A stretch of 64,000 nt of DNA from Pseudomonas gingeri (GCF_013386165.1 NZ_JACAOS010000022.1:41369-105368); one strand, 5' to 3'. Shown: positions 17,796 through 26,021, counted from the stretch's first letter. Notes: generated by a model from the letters alone, not told the origin. Numbers and translations are program-made.

Positions 17796-18290
17796 TTAAG
17801 CGGGTAGGCCGGCGCGGCGAATGGTCGGTACGGGAATGCCGAGGGCGCGCAGTTGCTCGAAGGGGTTCATGAACTCGCGGTTGCGCTTGATGCGGCCGTC
17901 CTCGAGTTCGAAGGAGTGGATGTAATGGTTCTCGCAATAGCCCTTGGGGTAGCCGGGCATGTTGACGGTGCCGCGTCCGTCGCTTTCGACCCAGAAGTGG
18001 TTCGGGTCGGCGGTTTCGAAGATCCGCACGTTGTGCCACTGCCAGTCCGGGAAGCACTGGTTCAGCCAGACGCCTAGTGCCGCCAGCTTGGTGTGGCCGT
18101 GGAAGACCAGCGGGGTGGCGCTGGCGGTGTTCCAGGAGCCACCGCTGCCGTCTTCGGTAAACAGTTCGTGGCGGCGCAGGCGTGCGCTGCCATTGCTCTG
18201 CATGTACTGCTCGACGGTGGCGCGGTTCTTGCGCCGTAGTTCGGGTGCATCGGCAAATCCGCTCTGGATCTCGGTAGTTGTCATGCTCAT
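17796..18290 (-). CDS. phzA: PhzA, paralogue of PhzB
   Basis: First gene of the phenazine operon; 164 residues with the same fold as PhzB and similar sequence throughout. The positions that are His and Ser in PhzB are Leu72 and Leu76 here (KLAALGVWLNQCFPD), while the Glu of NREFMN is kept, so its catalytic site is incomplete. This agrees with the known Pseudomonas pattern in which PhzA is a duplicated accessory copy. The start at 18290 has AAAGGA very close; the in-frame ATG at 18284 has better spacing and may be the true start. Confidence 0.95.
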   Translation of the reverse strand: MSMTTTEIQSGFADAPELRRKNRATVEQYMQSNGSARLRRHELFTEDGSGGSWNTASATPLVFHGHTKLAALGVWLNQCFPDWQWHNVRIFETADPNHFWVESDGRGTVNMPGYPKGYCENHYIHSFELEDGRIKRNREFMNPFEQLRALGIPVPTIRRAGLPA

Positions 18291-18518
18291 GTTCCTTTGG
18301 GCGTGTTCAAGTCGCCGAATCGTTCAGCACTAAAAGACAGTTACGTGACGGCAAGGGTGAATGATCTTTATATAACGGGCCTGTTCCAGGAGAACTGGGG
18401 TTAAAGGGTAAGCATCATGTAATAAATAATACCGCTCAGTCACGGCGGGACTGATTGTTCCTGTTGAGACAAACTTGCTGGAGGGGATTTATACAGGGGG
18501 GTGATTGAGAAAGTTAAG

Positions 18519-18534
18519 CTACCAGATTTCGTAG
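18519..18534. promoter_or_regulatory. phz box in the phzA/phzR intergenic region
   Basis: ctaccagatttcgtag is identical to the perfect phz box before phzI at 13 of 16 positions, keeping the left half and part of the right. Its distance from the predicted phzA -10 fits a LuxR-type activator bound next to the -35 region. It is the expected site for PhzR with its acyl-homoserine lactone. Confidence 0.85.
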
Positions 18535-18702
18535 GTGTGAAGTCTTTGCGTCCGGCTTAACCTCCGCGCGTCTTCGGGGACTAGACGTGAATTTGCACCA
18601 TGGGTGGGCGGCTCGGCAGTTGCAGATGGCCACTAACTAAATATAAAAGAGGTCGCTCTATAGTTAGCGCAAATGGTTATGGTTTTTTTACACGTGTCCC
18701 CA

Positions 18703-18730
18703 TTGACAGTGCGATCAGCTGGACTAGGAT
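18703..18730 (+). promoter_or_regulatory. Sigma-70 promoter of phzR
   Basis: TTGACA at 18703-18708 and TAGGAT at 18725-18730, 16-bp spacing. Predicted start near 18737, 25 bases before the phzR ATG at 18762. This also rules out the longer upstream reading frame as the protein start. Confidence 0.7.
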
Positions 18731-18761
18731 GACGAACCGATTCTCATCTTGGGTAGCTAAA

Positions 18762-19484
18762 ATGGACTTAGCACAGCTTTGGGTTTGGGATATTTATTTC
18801 TATTCGCTTTTTGCGAAAGCCATGAACATGGAGGAGTTTACGGGTATCGCGCTGAACGCCATCACGGATCTGAAATTCGACTTCTATGCCTACGGCCTGT
18901 GCAGCCTCACACCGTTCATGCGGCCGAAAACCCACCTCTACAGCAACTACCCGGTGGAGTGGGTGACGCGTTATCAAACCATGAACTACGCGGTGATCGA
19001 CCCCACGGTAAAGCACAGCCGGCTGGCCTCTACGCCGATTTTGTGGAGCGACGACATCTTCAAGGGCAGCCCCGGCCTGTGGTCGGAGGCCAATGACTCG
19101 GACTTGCGCCATGGCCTGGCCCAGCCGTCGTTCAATGCGCGAGGTCGGGTGGGGTTGCTGAGCCTGGCGCGTAAGAACGGCAAGATCAGTGCCGATGAGT
19201 TTACGGAGCTGGCGCCTATTACCCGAGCCTTTGCCGATGCCGCTTATGCCAAGTTGTCGGAACTGGAAGGGATGTTGGAACGGGACAATGAGATCACGTT
19301 TACCGAGCGGGAAAGTGAAGTATTGCGCTGGACGGCCGATGGCAAGACGTCAGAAGAAATCGGGGTGATCATGGGCGTGTGCACGGATACGGTTAATTAT
19401 CATCACAAGAACATTCAGCGCAAGATCGGTGCCAGTAACCGCGTGCAGGCGGTGACCTATGCCGTTGCCCTGGGTTATATATGA
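18762..19484 (+). CDS. phzR: PhzR, LuxR-type quorum-sensing activator of the phenazine operon
   Basis: 240-residue transcription factor: an N-terminal acyl-homoserine-lactone-binding domain (NYPVEWVTRYQTMNYAVIDP and the downstream ILWSDDIF motif carry the conserved Trp, Tyr and Asp) and a C-terminal LuxR helix-turn-helix (FTERESEVLRWTADGKTSEE, then IGVIMGVCTDTVNYHH). The start at 18762 is set by the promoter at 18703-18730 and by the family N terminus; the open frame extends upstream to 18600 without support. Transcribed away from phzA and toward phzI, the arrangement known from phenazine producers of this group. Confidence 0.96.
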   Translation: MDLAQLWVWDIYFYSLFAKAMNMEEFTGIALNAITDLKFDFYAYGLCSLTPFMRPKTHLYSNYPVEWVTRYQTMNYAVIDPTVKHSRLASTPILWSDDIFKGSPGLWSEANDSDLRHGLAQPSFNARGRVGLLSLARKNGKISADEFTELAPITRAFADAAYAKLSELEGMLERDNEITFTERESEVLRWTADGKTSEEIGVIMGVCTDTVNYHHKNIQRKIGASNRVQAVTYAVALGYI

Positions 19485-19505
19485 ACTGATCCGGTGTTTG
19501 TTGCG

Positions 19506-19528
19506 GAACAGGAGGGGCAGGCCTGTTC
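19506..19528. terminator. Hairpin between convergent phzR and phzI
   Basis: 7-bp stem gaacagg/cctgttc with a 9-nt loop in the 65-bp gap between the two stops. There is no T run, so this is a weak or Rho-assisted end, or an RNA-stability element. Confidence 0.45.
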
Positions 19529-19549
19529 TGCGACAGGGTAATTGGAGGG

Positions 19550-20137
19550 TCAGGCTATTTGTTTTAATCCTTCTGACATAAAGAGCGTTGACGCAAGACT
19601 GCTGAGGTGACGTTTACGTTCCGTTGGTAGTTGTATGGCGACAATCCGTTCATCCTGGTGCCAGATCATCTCCCCGAGGCGTTCGTAGTGGACGCCGTTC
19701 TTTCTGTAATAGCGCTCCATGATCTTGCTGACAATCCCGACGATATATTCGGCGCCGGCGTGATGGGCGGTGTCCAGGCACTTCCAGAACAAGGGCATGG
19801 CCAATTCCGGGGTTGAGGTGGTGAAGCGGGTCATTTCCCAGATAAAGGTGCTGGCCGGCACGCCCTCGGCGCAGGTGTGGCTGAACACGCCTTCGAGCAG
19901 GTTGGGCGCGGTGGTGGGGATCAGCCGGGCACAGCCGATCAGTTCGCGGGTTGGGTTGAGAGCCAGGAGGTAGCGGGCTTGGGCGTGGTCATAGGCGTCC
20001 CATTCACAGCCGGGTGCATCCGGGGGGAGGGGCAGTTGCCAACCCAGCTTCTCGACGAACTGCTGGTAGCGGTATTGACCGAGTGACAGCCGCAGACTGT
20101 CGCTCATTGAGGACAGGGTGTGCTCTTCCATGTGCAT
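19550..20137 (-). CDS. phzI: PhzI, acyl-homoserine lactone synthase
   Basis: 195-residue LuxI-family enzyme that makes the acyl-homoserine lactone (in related strains hexanoyl or 3-hydroxy forms) recognised by PhzR. Conserved features are the N-terminal RYQQFVEKLGW, the acidic CEWDAYD segment, ELIGCARLIPT and FIWEMTRF. The ATG at 20137 matches the family N terminus (MHMEEHTLSS); the frame runs further upstream through the phz box region, where translation is not expected. A perfect phz box lies 68 bases upstream, giving the positive feedback loop typical of LuxI genes. Confidence 0.95.
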   Translation of the reverse strand: MHMEEHTLSSMSDSLRLSLGQYRYQQFVEKLGWQLPLPPDAPGCEWDAYDHAQARYLLALNPTRELIGCARLIPTTAPNLLEGVFSHTCAEGVPASTFIWEMTRFTTSTPELAMPLFWKCLDTAHHAGAEYIVGIVSKIMERYYRKNGVHYERLGEMIWHQDERIVAIQLPTERKRHLSSLASTLFMSEGLKQIA

Positions 20138-20204
20138 AGGGGCTTCTCTATTGATGAAGGACGGCGGGCGTCGATTTATATAGAGCAGCGGCGGGGGTTT
20201 GGCA

Positions 20205-20222
20205 CCTACCAGATCTGGTAGG
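20205..20222. promoter_or_regulatory. Perfect palindromic phz box upstream of phzI
   Basis: cctaccagatctggtagg is a perfect 18-bp palindrome 68 bases before the phzI ATG. It is a lux-type box bound by PhzR and its signal. The box in the phzA region differs only in its right half, suggesting phzI responds at lower PhzR levels. Confidence 0.9.
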
Positions 20223-20538
20223 CGGGGGAGGCGGGGGAGGCGGTGGTGGCTGCTGGGTTTTGCAACATACAATGGGCGAACAGATGCAGCAGAAGCCCGT
20301 CGATATGACCCTTGGCCCAAGGCGACTTGATGTGGCATAAACGGTTGAGGCCATCATCAGCTCGGCGCATAAAGCAATATTGAGTGCGATCAAAAATAAG
20401 TTAATGGGTTAGTCACTCGGGCCACTAGGCGTTACAGAATCCATGAAAACTATTTTTTGAAAAGTAGGGTCAGGTTTTTGCTTTCCCTGCCGATAGGTTG
20501 GGGCATTCATCCCTTTTTTTGATAAGCGGATACAATTT
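20222..20538. other. Intergenic region upstream of phzI with a G-rich tandem repeat
   Basis: 317 bp with no credible gene. Immediately beside the phz box, 20222-20247 carries two tandem copies of gcgggggag plus further GG tracts, giving strand-asymmetric G-richness able to form a G-quadruplex. The rest is AT-rich and leads to the start of the next acyltransferase gene. Confidence 0.5.
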
Positions 20539-21672
20539 ATGCAGCAGTTATCGCGGACGCACAATATGGATGTGCTATCCAGCCTTTCCAAGCTGACATT
20601 TACCAGATTTATTGCAGCACTGATGGTGGTAGCGTTCCATTTCGGTGCGCCCTTCTATCCGTTCAACAATCAAGCGGTGTCCGAGCTGTTTCGGCAGGGC
20701 CCAAAAGCCGTAGAGTATTTTTTTTTACTGTCGGGTTTTGTGCTGTCTGTGGTCTACTCTTCAAATGAGCCTGGTCAATTCAAAATCGGGACGTTTTGGA
20801 TTGCACGCTTTGCCAGAATATACCCGCTCTATCTGCTGGGGTTGATATTTTCTTATTATCTGGGTGTGCCGGAGCACATCGTTCTTGCTCTTAATGTGAC
20901 GTTGACTCAAGCATGGTGGGCCGAGCACGCTATTTCGATGAACAACCCTGGCTGGTCTCTTTCAGCTGAGGCGTTTTTCTATTTGATGTTTCCGCTGTTT
21001 ATTTTCGTACTTACGAAGAAACGGCTGCCCATGGCGGTTGCGATAAGCCTGTTCAGTTATCTTGTGCTTGAGTACGCCCCATTATATGTGCCACGCCTAG
21101 ACGGATCCCCGTTGCTCTATAAGGCTGCCAAAATAGTGTTGGGTCCGTATTTTCCGATCAGAAATCTGCCTTTTTTCATGGTGGGCGCTTCGCTGGGGGC
21201 ATTACTTAAATTTGGGGTGATCACACCCAACGCACTGCGCTTCTTTAAGTTTCCGGCGATTTATGCGGTGATCCTGTTTGCATGGTTTCATTACACCTTG
21301 CCCTTTATCGTCGTGCCGTTTTGTGCGCTGATACTTTCGCTGATGCAAAGTCAGGGCAGAGTGATCGGTTTCCTTTCGGGCAGAACCGGTGTTTTATTGG
21401 GTGAGTCCAGCTACGCTGTGTACATTCTTCATTACCCACTATACGTATGGTATTTGAATTTCGCTCAGCCGACTTTCGAAGCGTCGGCGGTCGTCAAATT
21501 TTATATCTATGTGATCGCTTTGATAGTGCTGTCTATATTTGTGTTTTTTGTCGTCGAAACACCATGCAGAAAAGCGATTAGATGGCTAGGTAGTGTGGGC
21601 AATAAAGGCAAAACTCCGGAGCAACAAAGTGCATCATCTACTGTGGGGAACCAGTCGGTAGTGCAAGAGTAA
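20539..21672 (+). CDS. Acyltransferase-3 family membrane protein
   Basis: 377-residue polytopic protein of the acyltransferase-3 (OafA/NodX) family. It shows the early KLTFTRFIAALMVVAFHFG segment with its conserved His, the WIARFARIYPLYLLG motif, NNPGWSLSAEAFFYLMFP, and about ten helices ending in VETPCRKAIRW. Composition is AT-rich compared with the core. It is a second, different member of the family that also occurs on the other side of the phenazine cluster. It probably acylates a cell-surface glycan; the nearby polytopic glycosyltransferase-like gene supports surface-polysaccharide work. The alternative start at 20566 would remove nine residues. Confidence 0.85.
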   Translation: MQQLSRTHNMDVLSSLSKLTFTRFIAALMVVAFHFGAPFYPFNNQAVSELFRQGPKAVEYFFLLSGFVLSVVYSSNEPGQFKIGTFWIARFARIYPLYLLGLIFSYYLGVPEHIVLALNVTLTQAWWAEHAISMNNPGWSLSAEAFFYLMFPLFIFVLTKKRLPMAVAISLFSYLVLEYAPLYVPRLDGSPLLYKAAKIVLGPYFPIRNLPFFMVGASLGALLKFGVITPNALRFFKFPAIYAVILFAWFHYTLPFIVVPFCALILSLMQSQGRVIGFLSGRTGVLLGESSYAVYILHYPLYVWYLNFAQPTFEASAVVKFYIYVIALIVLSIFVFFVVETPCRKAIRWLGSVGNKGKTPEQQSASSTVGNQSVVQE

Positions 21673-21700
21673 GGTATTCTCGCCAGGGTGGTTTAAACGC

Positions 21701-21718
21701 CTTGAGGGTTTCCTCAAG
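21701..21718. terminator. Hairpin between the acyltransferase and the convergent membrane gene
   Basis: Perfect cttgagg/cctcaag arms with a 4-nt loop, 30 bases after the acyltransferase stop, in the gap between convergent genes. The T run is short. Confidence 0.55.
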
Positions 21719-21802
21719 ACGTTTAGATCAGCACTTATCTACCGTTGCTTGCTTCATGTGTTTGTTTGGTATTTTTGTGTCTCGCCAGTGTCATGCCACG
21801 CT

Positions 21803-23269
21803 TTAGCGTTTGTAGTCGTCTGGTATCTGCTGTTGTCCTGGAGTCGAGACCGATTGTGCGGCGCTGATATAGCAAGCCGTTACGATGGCCCCATACAGGA
21901 GTGCTAGCAGCATTTTCCTTGTTGTTGACAATGACCGGATTGGGATGTCCGGGAAACCATAGGCAATAGCACAATAGGCCATCAAGTGCAGGGTCACGAA
22001 AAACCGTGTTTCAATGGCTCCAGGTATTATCGCCATGACGGGGAGTAATATTACAAAAAGCCATACCCAGCGAAAATCCGTTTTATCTGCGGTAGCCGGT
22101 ATGTTACCTGAGGTTGACCGTCTGACCATCAGGTAGAACAAACAGAAAAGTCCAAATATTGAAGTCAAAAGGGACGCCAGGGAGCGGAGATTTTTTTCCT
22201 GTGAGAGGACTTTGGTATAAGTGTCATCATCCCTGACGTCCAGGCCATTGATGAGATGTCTTGTGTATATTTTCAGAAATCCGAATGGCTCCGAAATCAA
22301 TGCTTTGAAATATCCCTGAATGCTCGTTTTTACGTTTCCCAAGTCAAGGCGTTTGAAGAGTTCTTCTCCGGCAGGGTCGAGGTGGAAAATCGGAAATATG
22401 GCTCCCGATTTTACATCGTAGCCAGTTTCATAACGTTGAATAGTGATGCCCCACTTCAATTGACGGGCAAAGAGTGACGCGTTTCTGACGTCGGTGACCA
22501 CCATAGGTGTGGCTGAGCCCAAGTGTTTTACGTTGATCAGCGCTTGAGGGATGGCCGTCAGACCGGCGCCTAGAATAAAGGCTATCGCGAGCATGATTCG
22601 CCTGGAAAGGGGGGCGCTTCTAAACACCAGCGTGGGTATGAGCAGGGTCAACAGGAGCATGGTGAAGAGGTAGATGGTTCTGGTGTTATAGGCCCCGTAG
22701 GCCATGATACCGGCTAAAAAAATCAGCAGTCCTGACTCCATAAAGCTGTTTCGCTCCGAGGCAAACAGGATCGTGGCCAAGCAGGCAAGAATCAGGCAAA
22801 GCGCAGGAAGGTCGCTGAGTGTGTAGGCAATCAGTGTCGGGAAAAAAATCGCCACCAAAAAAGGGACGATAAGGCGTTTGACCAAGGAGACTCGCCCCCC
22901 GATTAAACGAGTAAATATATAGGGAAGCAGAAGGGTCAGTGAAAATGAAAAGGCTAACGCCTGCATCAGGTGCAAGGCCAGATAGCCAGTGCCTGGGAAA
23001 GTTTCAAAGATAAATTTTGCGGGTGATAATAATAACGGGTAAAAATAGCCGCGTATTGTTTGAGGGAACGAAAAATTCCATATGGATGAGCTGAGATCCC
23101 AGTAGATGAATGCGTCACCGTTGAGCTGTGGGAAATTGATGTAGCGTTGCGCACAAAACATGAAAAATGTTGCAATGATGAAGGCGGAGAGCTTTTCGTG
23201 AGTGTTGATATAGCTCAGAGTACTATTCGCTTCAAATGGCCCGTATGAACGCTGTTCGTTGATGTCCAT
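21803..23269 (-). CDS. Polytopic membrane protein, possible family-39-type glycosyltransferase
   Basis: 488-residue protein with about a dozen hydrophobic helices. The early acidic loop (QRYINFPQLNGDAFIYWDLSS) and general layout resemble C-type, lipid-linked-sugar-using glycosyltransferases (PMT/ArnT superfamily), but I see no decisive motif. Composition is AT-rich. It converges on the acyltransferase gene and may belong with it to a surface-glycan modification set. It could instead be an uncharacterised hypothetical; confidence is for a real membrane gene, not for the enzymatic role. Confidence 0.65.
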   Translation of the reverse strand: MDINEQRSYGPFEANSTLSYINTHEKLSAFIIATFFMFCAQRYINFPQLNGDAFIYWDLSSSIWNFSFPQTIRGYFYPLLLSPAKFIFETFPGTGYLALHLMQALAFSFSLTLLLPYIFTRLIGGRVSLVKRLIVPFLVAIFFPTLIAYTLSDLPALCLILACLATILFASERNSFMESGLLIFLAGIMAYGAYNTRTIYLFTMLLLTLLIPTLVFRSAPLSRRIMLAIAFILGAGLTAIPQALINVKHLGSATPMVVTDVRNASLFARQLKWGITIQRYETGYDVKSGAIFPIFHLDPAGEELFKRLDLGNVKTSIQGYFKALISEPFGFLKIYTRHLINGLDVRDDDTYTKVLSQEKNLRSLASLLTSIFGLFCLFYLMVRRSTSGNIPATADKTDFRWVWLFVILLPVMAIIPGAIETRFFVTLHLMAYCAIAYGFPDIPIRSLSTTRKMLLALLYGAIVTACYISAAQSVSTPGQQQIPDDYKR

Positions 23270-23864
23270 ATTGCAATTCCATTGTTGTTGAATGCAATAA
23301 CATGCCAGCCATTGCGTGGGTGAACGGCATGTTATCCGAAGCCCGTATGGGGGGGCGATGGTTTTTTCTGCGATAGAAAGGCCTGGCAGTTATTGCCGAC
23401 TCTTCCGGACGTCAGTTCAACGGCGAGTGAGGATGGTTACACACTTCGCGTTTATTTGAGCGCAAGCGACCAGAGCGGCCAGCTCCACCTGGTTCAGCAA
23501 AGTGCCTTGCGCCTCGGCGCGTCCGAGCTACGCTGGATCACTGACCAGCCGTGCTGGCAAAGGGATTGGCGGAGCAGGCGATGATTTCCCCTCCAGGGCT
23601 TCTGGCCCTTGCGGGCTGCTCCCGGCATGGGAGTGCCGTCCCTATGACTGGCTGGTGAACGCCCCTTCGATACCCGCCTATCGCCCAGGTGGATGGCGCA
23701 GACATGGATGTCCAGATCGCCCCCGTCCCTGACGGGCCTTCCTATCCCTGCTGGCATTTTTCGATCGTGGTGCTTTGTGGTCGTACGCGGCGATGTGCTG
23801 CGTTCCGCCTGCAGGCGGGAGCGCACATCATTCAAAGGGTTTCCCGAACATCGAAGGCAATGCC
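23270..23864. other. 595-bp stretch without a convincing gene
   Basis: GC-rich again, unlike the AT-rich genes to the left. Short open frames exist (for example 63 codons at 23393-23584 with a plausible amino-acid mix ending ITDQPCWQRDWRSRR) but lack a ribosome site and family resemblance. It may hold remnants of a lost gene. AAGG before 23865 serves the next coding region. Confidence 0.4.
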
Positions 23865-25589
23865 ATGACCAAACGCGCAAGGTTCTACATCACGAACCTG
23901 ACGGATTCACACCTGAACCTCTGGGTTGAAAAATCGACCGAGAGCGGTTTCGCACAGCACAACCCGTCGGAATGGCTGAAGAACGGGTACTTGGCGGCGA
24001 GGAGTTCCCTGGGGGACTACGTCGAGATGGAAAATGGTGGCCCCAGCCCTTTCACACTGAAGGTGGACCTGCAGGATGGTACGACTTTCCATTGCGCGCT
24101 GGATCTCTGGCAGTCGCGGGACGTCGGCAGGAAAAAGCTCACGACCGTTCCCGCACGGCCCGATCTGGACGTCTGGCAGACCAGCGGTGGCGATATCGGC
24201 GACAGCAGTCACGGCACGCTCGGCATCTATATTGGCCAGAGCAAGCGTCCATCGCTGAGCAAGTGGATGGAGGCGCTGCTCGCCAAGCGGCCTTGGGTCA
24301 CGCTCAACGATGTGGTGATGCCCGGGAGCCACGACGCCGGGATGTGCAAGACCGAGAGCAGCGGTAGTCTCGGCGGCGGCGGCAGCTCTGCTGAAACCCA
24401 GCGGCTGAGCATCGTCGAGCAGTTGAACGCGGGCTCGCGCTATTTCGACCTCCGGGTGCACCGACGTGCCAATGGTGACTACCACTTCGGGCACTTCAGC
24501 AATGACAGCAACTCGCTCGGTGCCTTTGGTGAGCGTGTGGAGGTTGTGTTGGATGGCATCAAGTCCTTCCTGCAGACGAACGCCAAGGAGTGCGTGATCC
24601 TCAAGTGGTCCCACACCGGGGACCTGATCAACATGAACTCCCTTCTAGCGGTCATCAAGAACAGGCTCGGCAATGCCTTCTACCAGGCTCCGAACCCTGG
24701 CGGCGTTCTGGCCCGGAAGAGACTGGCGGATTTCGCGGGGCATGCGCTCTGTGTCTTCGACACTGATTTCGCAGGCCAACTGCAGGCCGACCCGAAGTTG
24801 TATGCCTATCACGATGTGGCGGACGGGGCGACCCGCGGGGATGCCAACCAGACGGCGAGCAAGGCCGCTGGGCTGACGGTGTATGACCGGTACGCCAATA
24901 ATGTCGATGCCGGCGTGGTAGTGACGGATCAGCAGCACAAGCTGGTCACCAATGGCGGTCAGGGCAACAGCTTCCTCTTCGTACTGTCGTGGTTCGCGAC
25001 GGGGGCGGTTGGGAACACCTTGGATATCCAGGCGCTGGCCCACACCCTGCACCCCAGGCTTGCGCAGTTCCTGCAGAAGTGCAAAGGAGGGCTGCGACCG
25101 AATGTGGTGTACCTGGACTTCATTGAGCAGGACCTGTGCAGTCTGATCATCGAACTCAACGATGCTCCTGAGTTGAACGAGAGCAAGACCTATACCCTGG
25201 AGCCGGCAAGCCATCCCGGAAAGGCGCTGGATACCTACAGCGGGGCGCTCCACCCGGCGGCGTTCCTGGAGGACAAAGCCAAGGGGACCAGCGGCATGCA
25301 ATGGCACCTGACGCTGAACCCGGACAATGGCAGTTACTACCTGCGTAACAATTACCAGCCCGACAAGGTGCTCACCGCCGTGCAGGGTGGGCTCGAACTC
25401 TGGCCTCTCGACCCCTCCCAGGAAACACAGATGTGGAAGATAAGGACCAGCGTCATGGAGGGCGTGCGCCTGGAGTCCGTGGCCGATGGGTCGGAATACT
25501 CGCTGTGCGTGGCGCCGGCAGATAAACCCCTGCTCGTTTCGACGCTTGCGAAGATGCAGTTGAGTCTGTGGAAGTTTGTCGAGGTCTAG
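23865..25589 (+). CDS. PI-PLC-like phosphodiesterase with C-terminal beta-trefoil-like region, no signal peptide
   Basis: 574-residue protein. Residues ~140-430 show the phosphatidylinositol-specific phospholipase C X-domain: NDVVMPGSHDAGM with the catalytic His156, YFDLRVHRRANGDYHFGHF with the second His (207 or 210), and ECVILKWSH. The N-terminal ~125 residues form a beta-rich domain I do not recognise. The C-terminal ~130 residues (TYTLEPASHPGKALDTYSGA and later MWKIRT repeats) look like a ricin-type lectin fold. There is no Sec or Tat signal, so export by a contact-dependent system or action on internalised lipid is possible. The start at 23865 is chosen for AAGG upstream; the frame extends 30 codons further without support. 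Confidence 0.75.
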   Translation: MTKRARFYITNLTDSHLNLWVEKSTESGFAQHNPSEWLKNGYLAARSSLGDYVEMENGGPSPFTLKVDLQDGTTFHCALDLWQSRDVGRKKLTTVPARPDLDVWQTSGGDIGDSSHGTLGIYIGQSKRPSLSKWMEALLAKRPWVTLNDVVMPGSHDAGMCKTESSGSLGGGGSSAETQRLSIVEQLNAGSRYFDLRVHRRANGDYHFGHFSNDSNSLGAFGERVEVVLDGIKSFLQTNAKECVILKWSHTGDLINMNSLLAVIKNRLGNAFYQAPNPGGVLARKRLADFAGHALCVFDTDFAGQLQADPKLYAYHDVADGATRGDANQTASKAAGLTVYDRYANNVDAGVVVTDQQHKLVTNGGQGNSFLFVLSWFATGAVGNTLDIQALAHTLHPRLAQFLQKCKGGLRPNVVYLDFIEQDLCSLIIELNDAPELNESKTYTLEPASHPGKALDTYSGALHPAAFLEDKAKGTSGMQWHLTLNPDNGSYYLRNNYQPDKVLTAVQGGLELWPLDPSQETQMWKIRTSVMEGVRLESVADGSEYSLCVAPADKPLLVSTLAKMQLSLWKFVEV

Positions 25590-25640
25590 CCCCAACTGAG
25601 CCTGCTTCCTTTTGGCTGGTTTCCGGCCACTGGAGCGTTG

Positions 25641-25806
25641 ACGCCTGGTTGGATGGCGAAGATCGTGGATCTGAGAGGGTCGGCGTAATGGATGGTTTTG
25701 GAAACGGTTAGGGTGAGGGTATCAAGCAGGCGGTCCGCATCTGGCCGCGTAGCTTTCACTGAACTGTTCGAAACGGGCGTGGATCGGGGGGGATTTTCTT
25801 GGCCAC
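25641..25806 (-). pseudogene. Decayed copy 1 of a small Pseudomonas gene (DUF3077/DUF6124-like)
   Basis: Aligns nucleotide by nucleotide with the 5' part of the gene at 28468-28851 (shared MAKKI-PDPP start and the later ...TLTVSKTI-YADPL segment). Three defects are visible: the ATG is replaced by GTG, one base is missing about 40 bases in so that the frame ends at a TGA, and homology stops after the codons for IQPGV. A Shine-Dalgarno AAGGAG remains. It is preceded on the same strand by an intact leader-peptide ORF. Confidence 0.75.
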
Positions 25807-25825
25807 GAGTAAAACTCCTTCCGAA

Positions 25826-25948
25826 TTACTTAAGGGGAGTTCGCCAATTCTCTCTTGTCCAGTGAAAAGGTGGCGAGCTGTACGCGGGTGGACAAACCGG
25901 GGGATTAGGACCCGGCACACACAAAGTGTCCCACGCACAGCCCGCCAT
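25826..25948 (-). CDS. Putative 40-residue leader peptide, copy 1
   Basis: Short ORF starting MAGCAWDTLC and containing PVCPPAYSSPP. Its counterpart at 28867-28983 shares MAGCA and PVCxPAYSSPP. In the aligned eleven codons of the second motif, five differ only at the third, synonymous position (GTT/GTC, TGT/TGC, CCC/CCT, AGC/AGT, CCT/CCC) and one codon is non-synonymous. The overlapping frame would have several second-position replacements, so this frame looks like the translated one. It ends 19 bases before the decayed gene's start. Translation itself is inferred. Confidence 0.55.
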   Translation of the reverse strand: MAGCAWDTLCVPGPNPPVCPPAYSSPPFHWTRENWRTPLK

Positions 25949-26021
25949 AACGCAGGCACAACGACACCGCTCTCACGGCATTGTGCGATTAATCCTAAAT
26001 AAACCACGGGTGCCCAGTCCG

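Larger units (their letters stand above)
18291..18761. promoter_or_regulatory. phzA/phzR divergent control region
   Basis: 471-bp intergenic region, AT-rich. It holds a degenerate phz box near its centre (18519-18534), a TATAAA-like -10 for phzA (18488-18493, minus strand) about 25 bases from that box, and a phzR promoter (18703-18730). If the phzA promoter is right, transcription starts near 18481 and leaves a ~190-nt untranslated leader containing a small hairpin at 18436-18454 (tcagtc/gactga). A long phzA leader with regulatory effect is known in P. chlororaphis; its presence here is inferred. Confidence 0.65.

Noticed and set aside
18600..18761. N-terminal extension of phzR
   Set aside because: It lies upstream of and across the phzR promoter at 18703-18730, and the family begins at the ATG at 18762.
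23494..23880. 128-codon minus-strand ORF between the membrane gene and the PLC
   Set aside because: Arg-rich, no start context, and it overlaps the PLC start and ribosome site.
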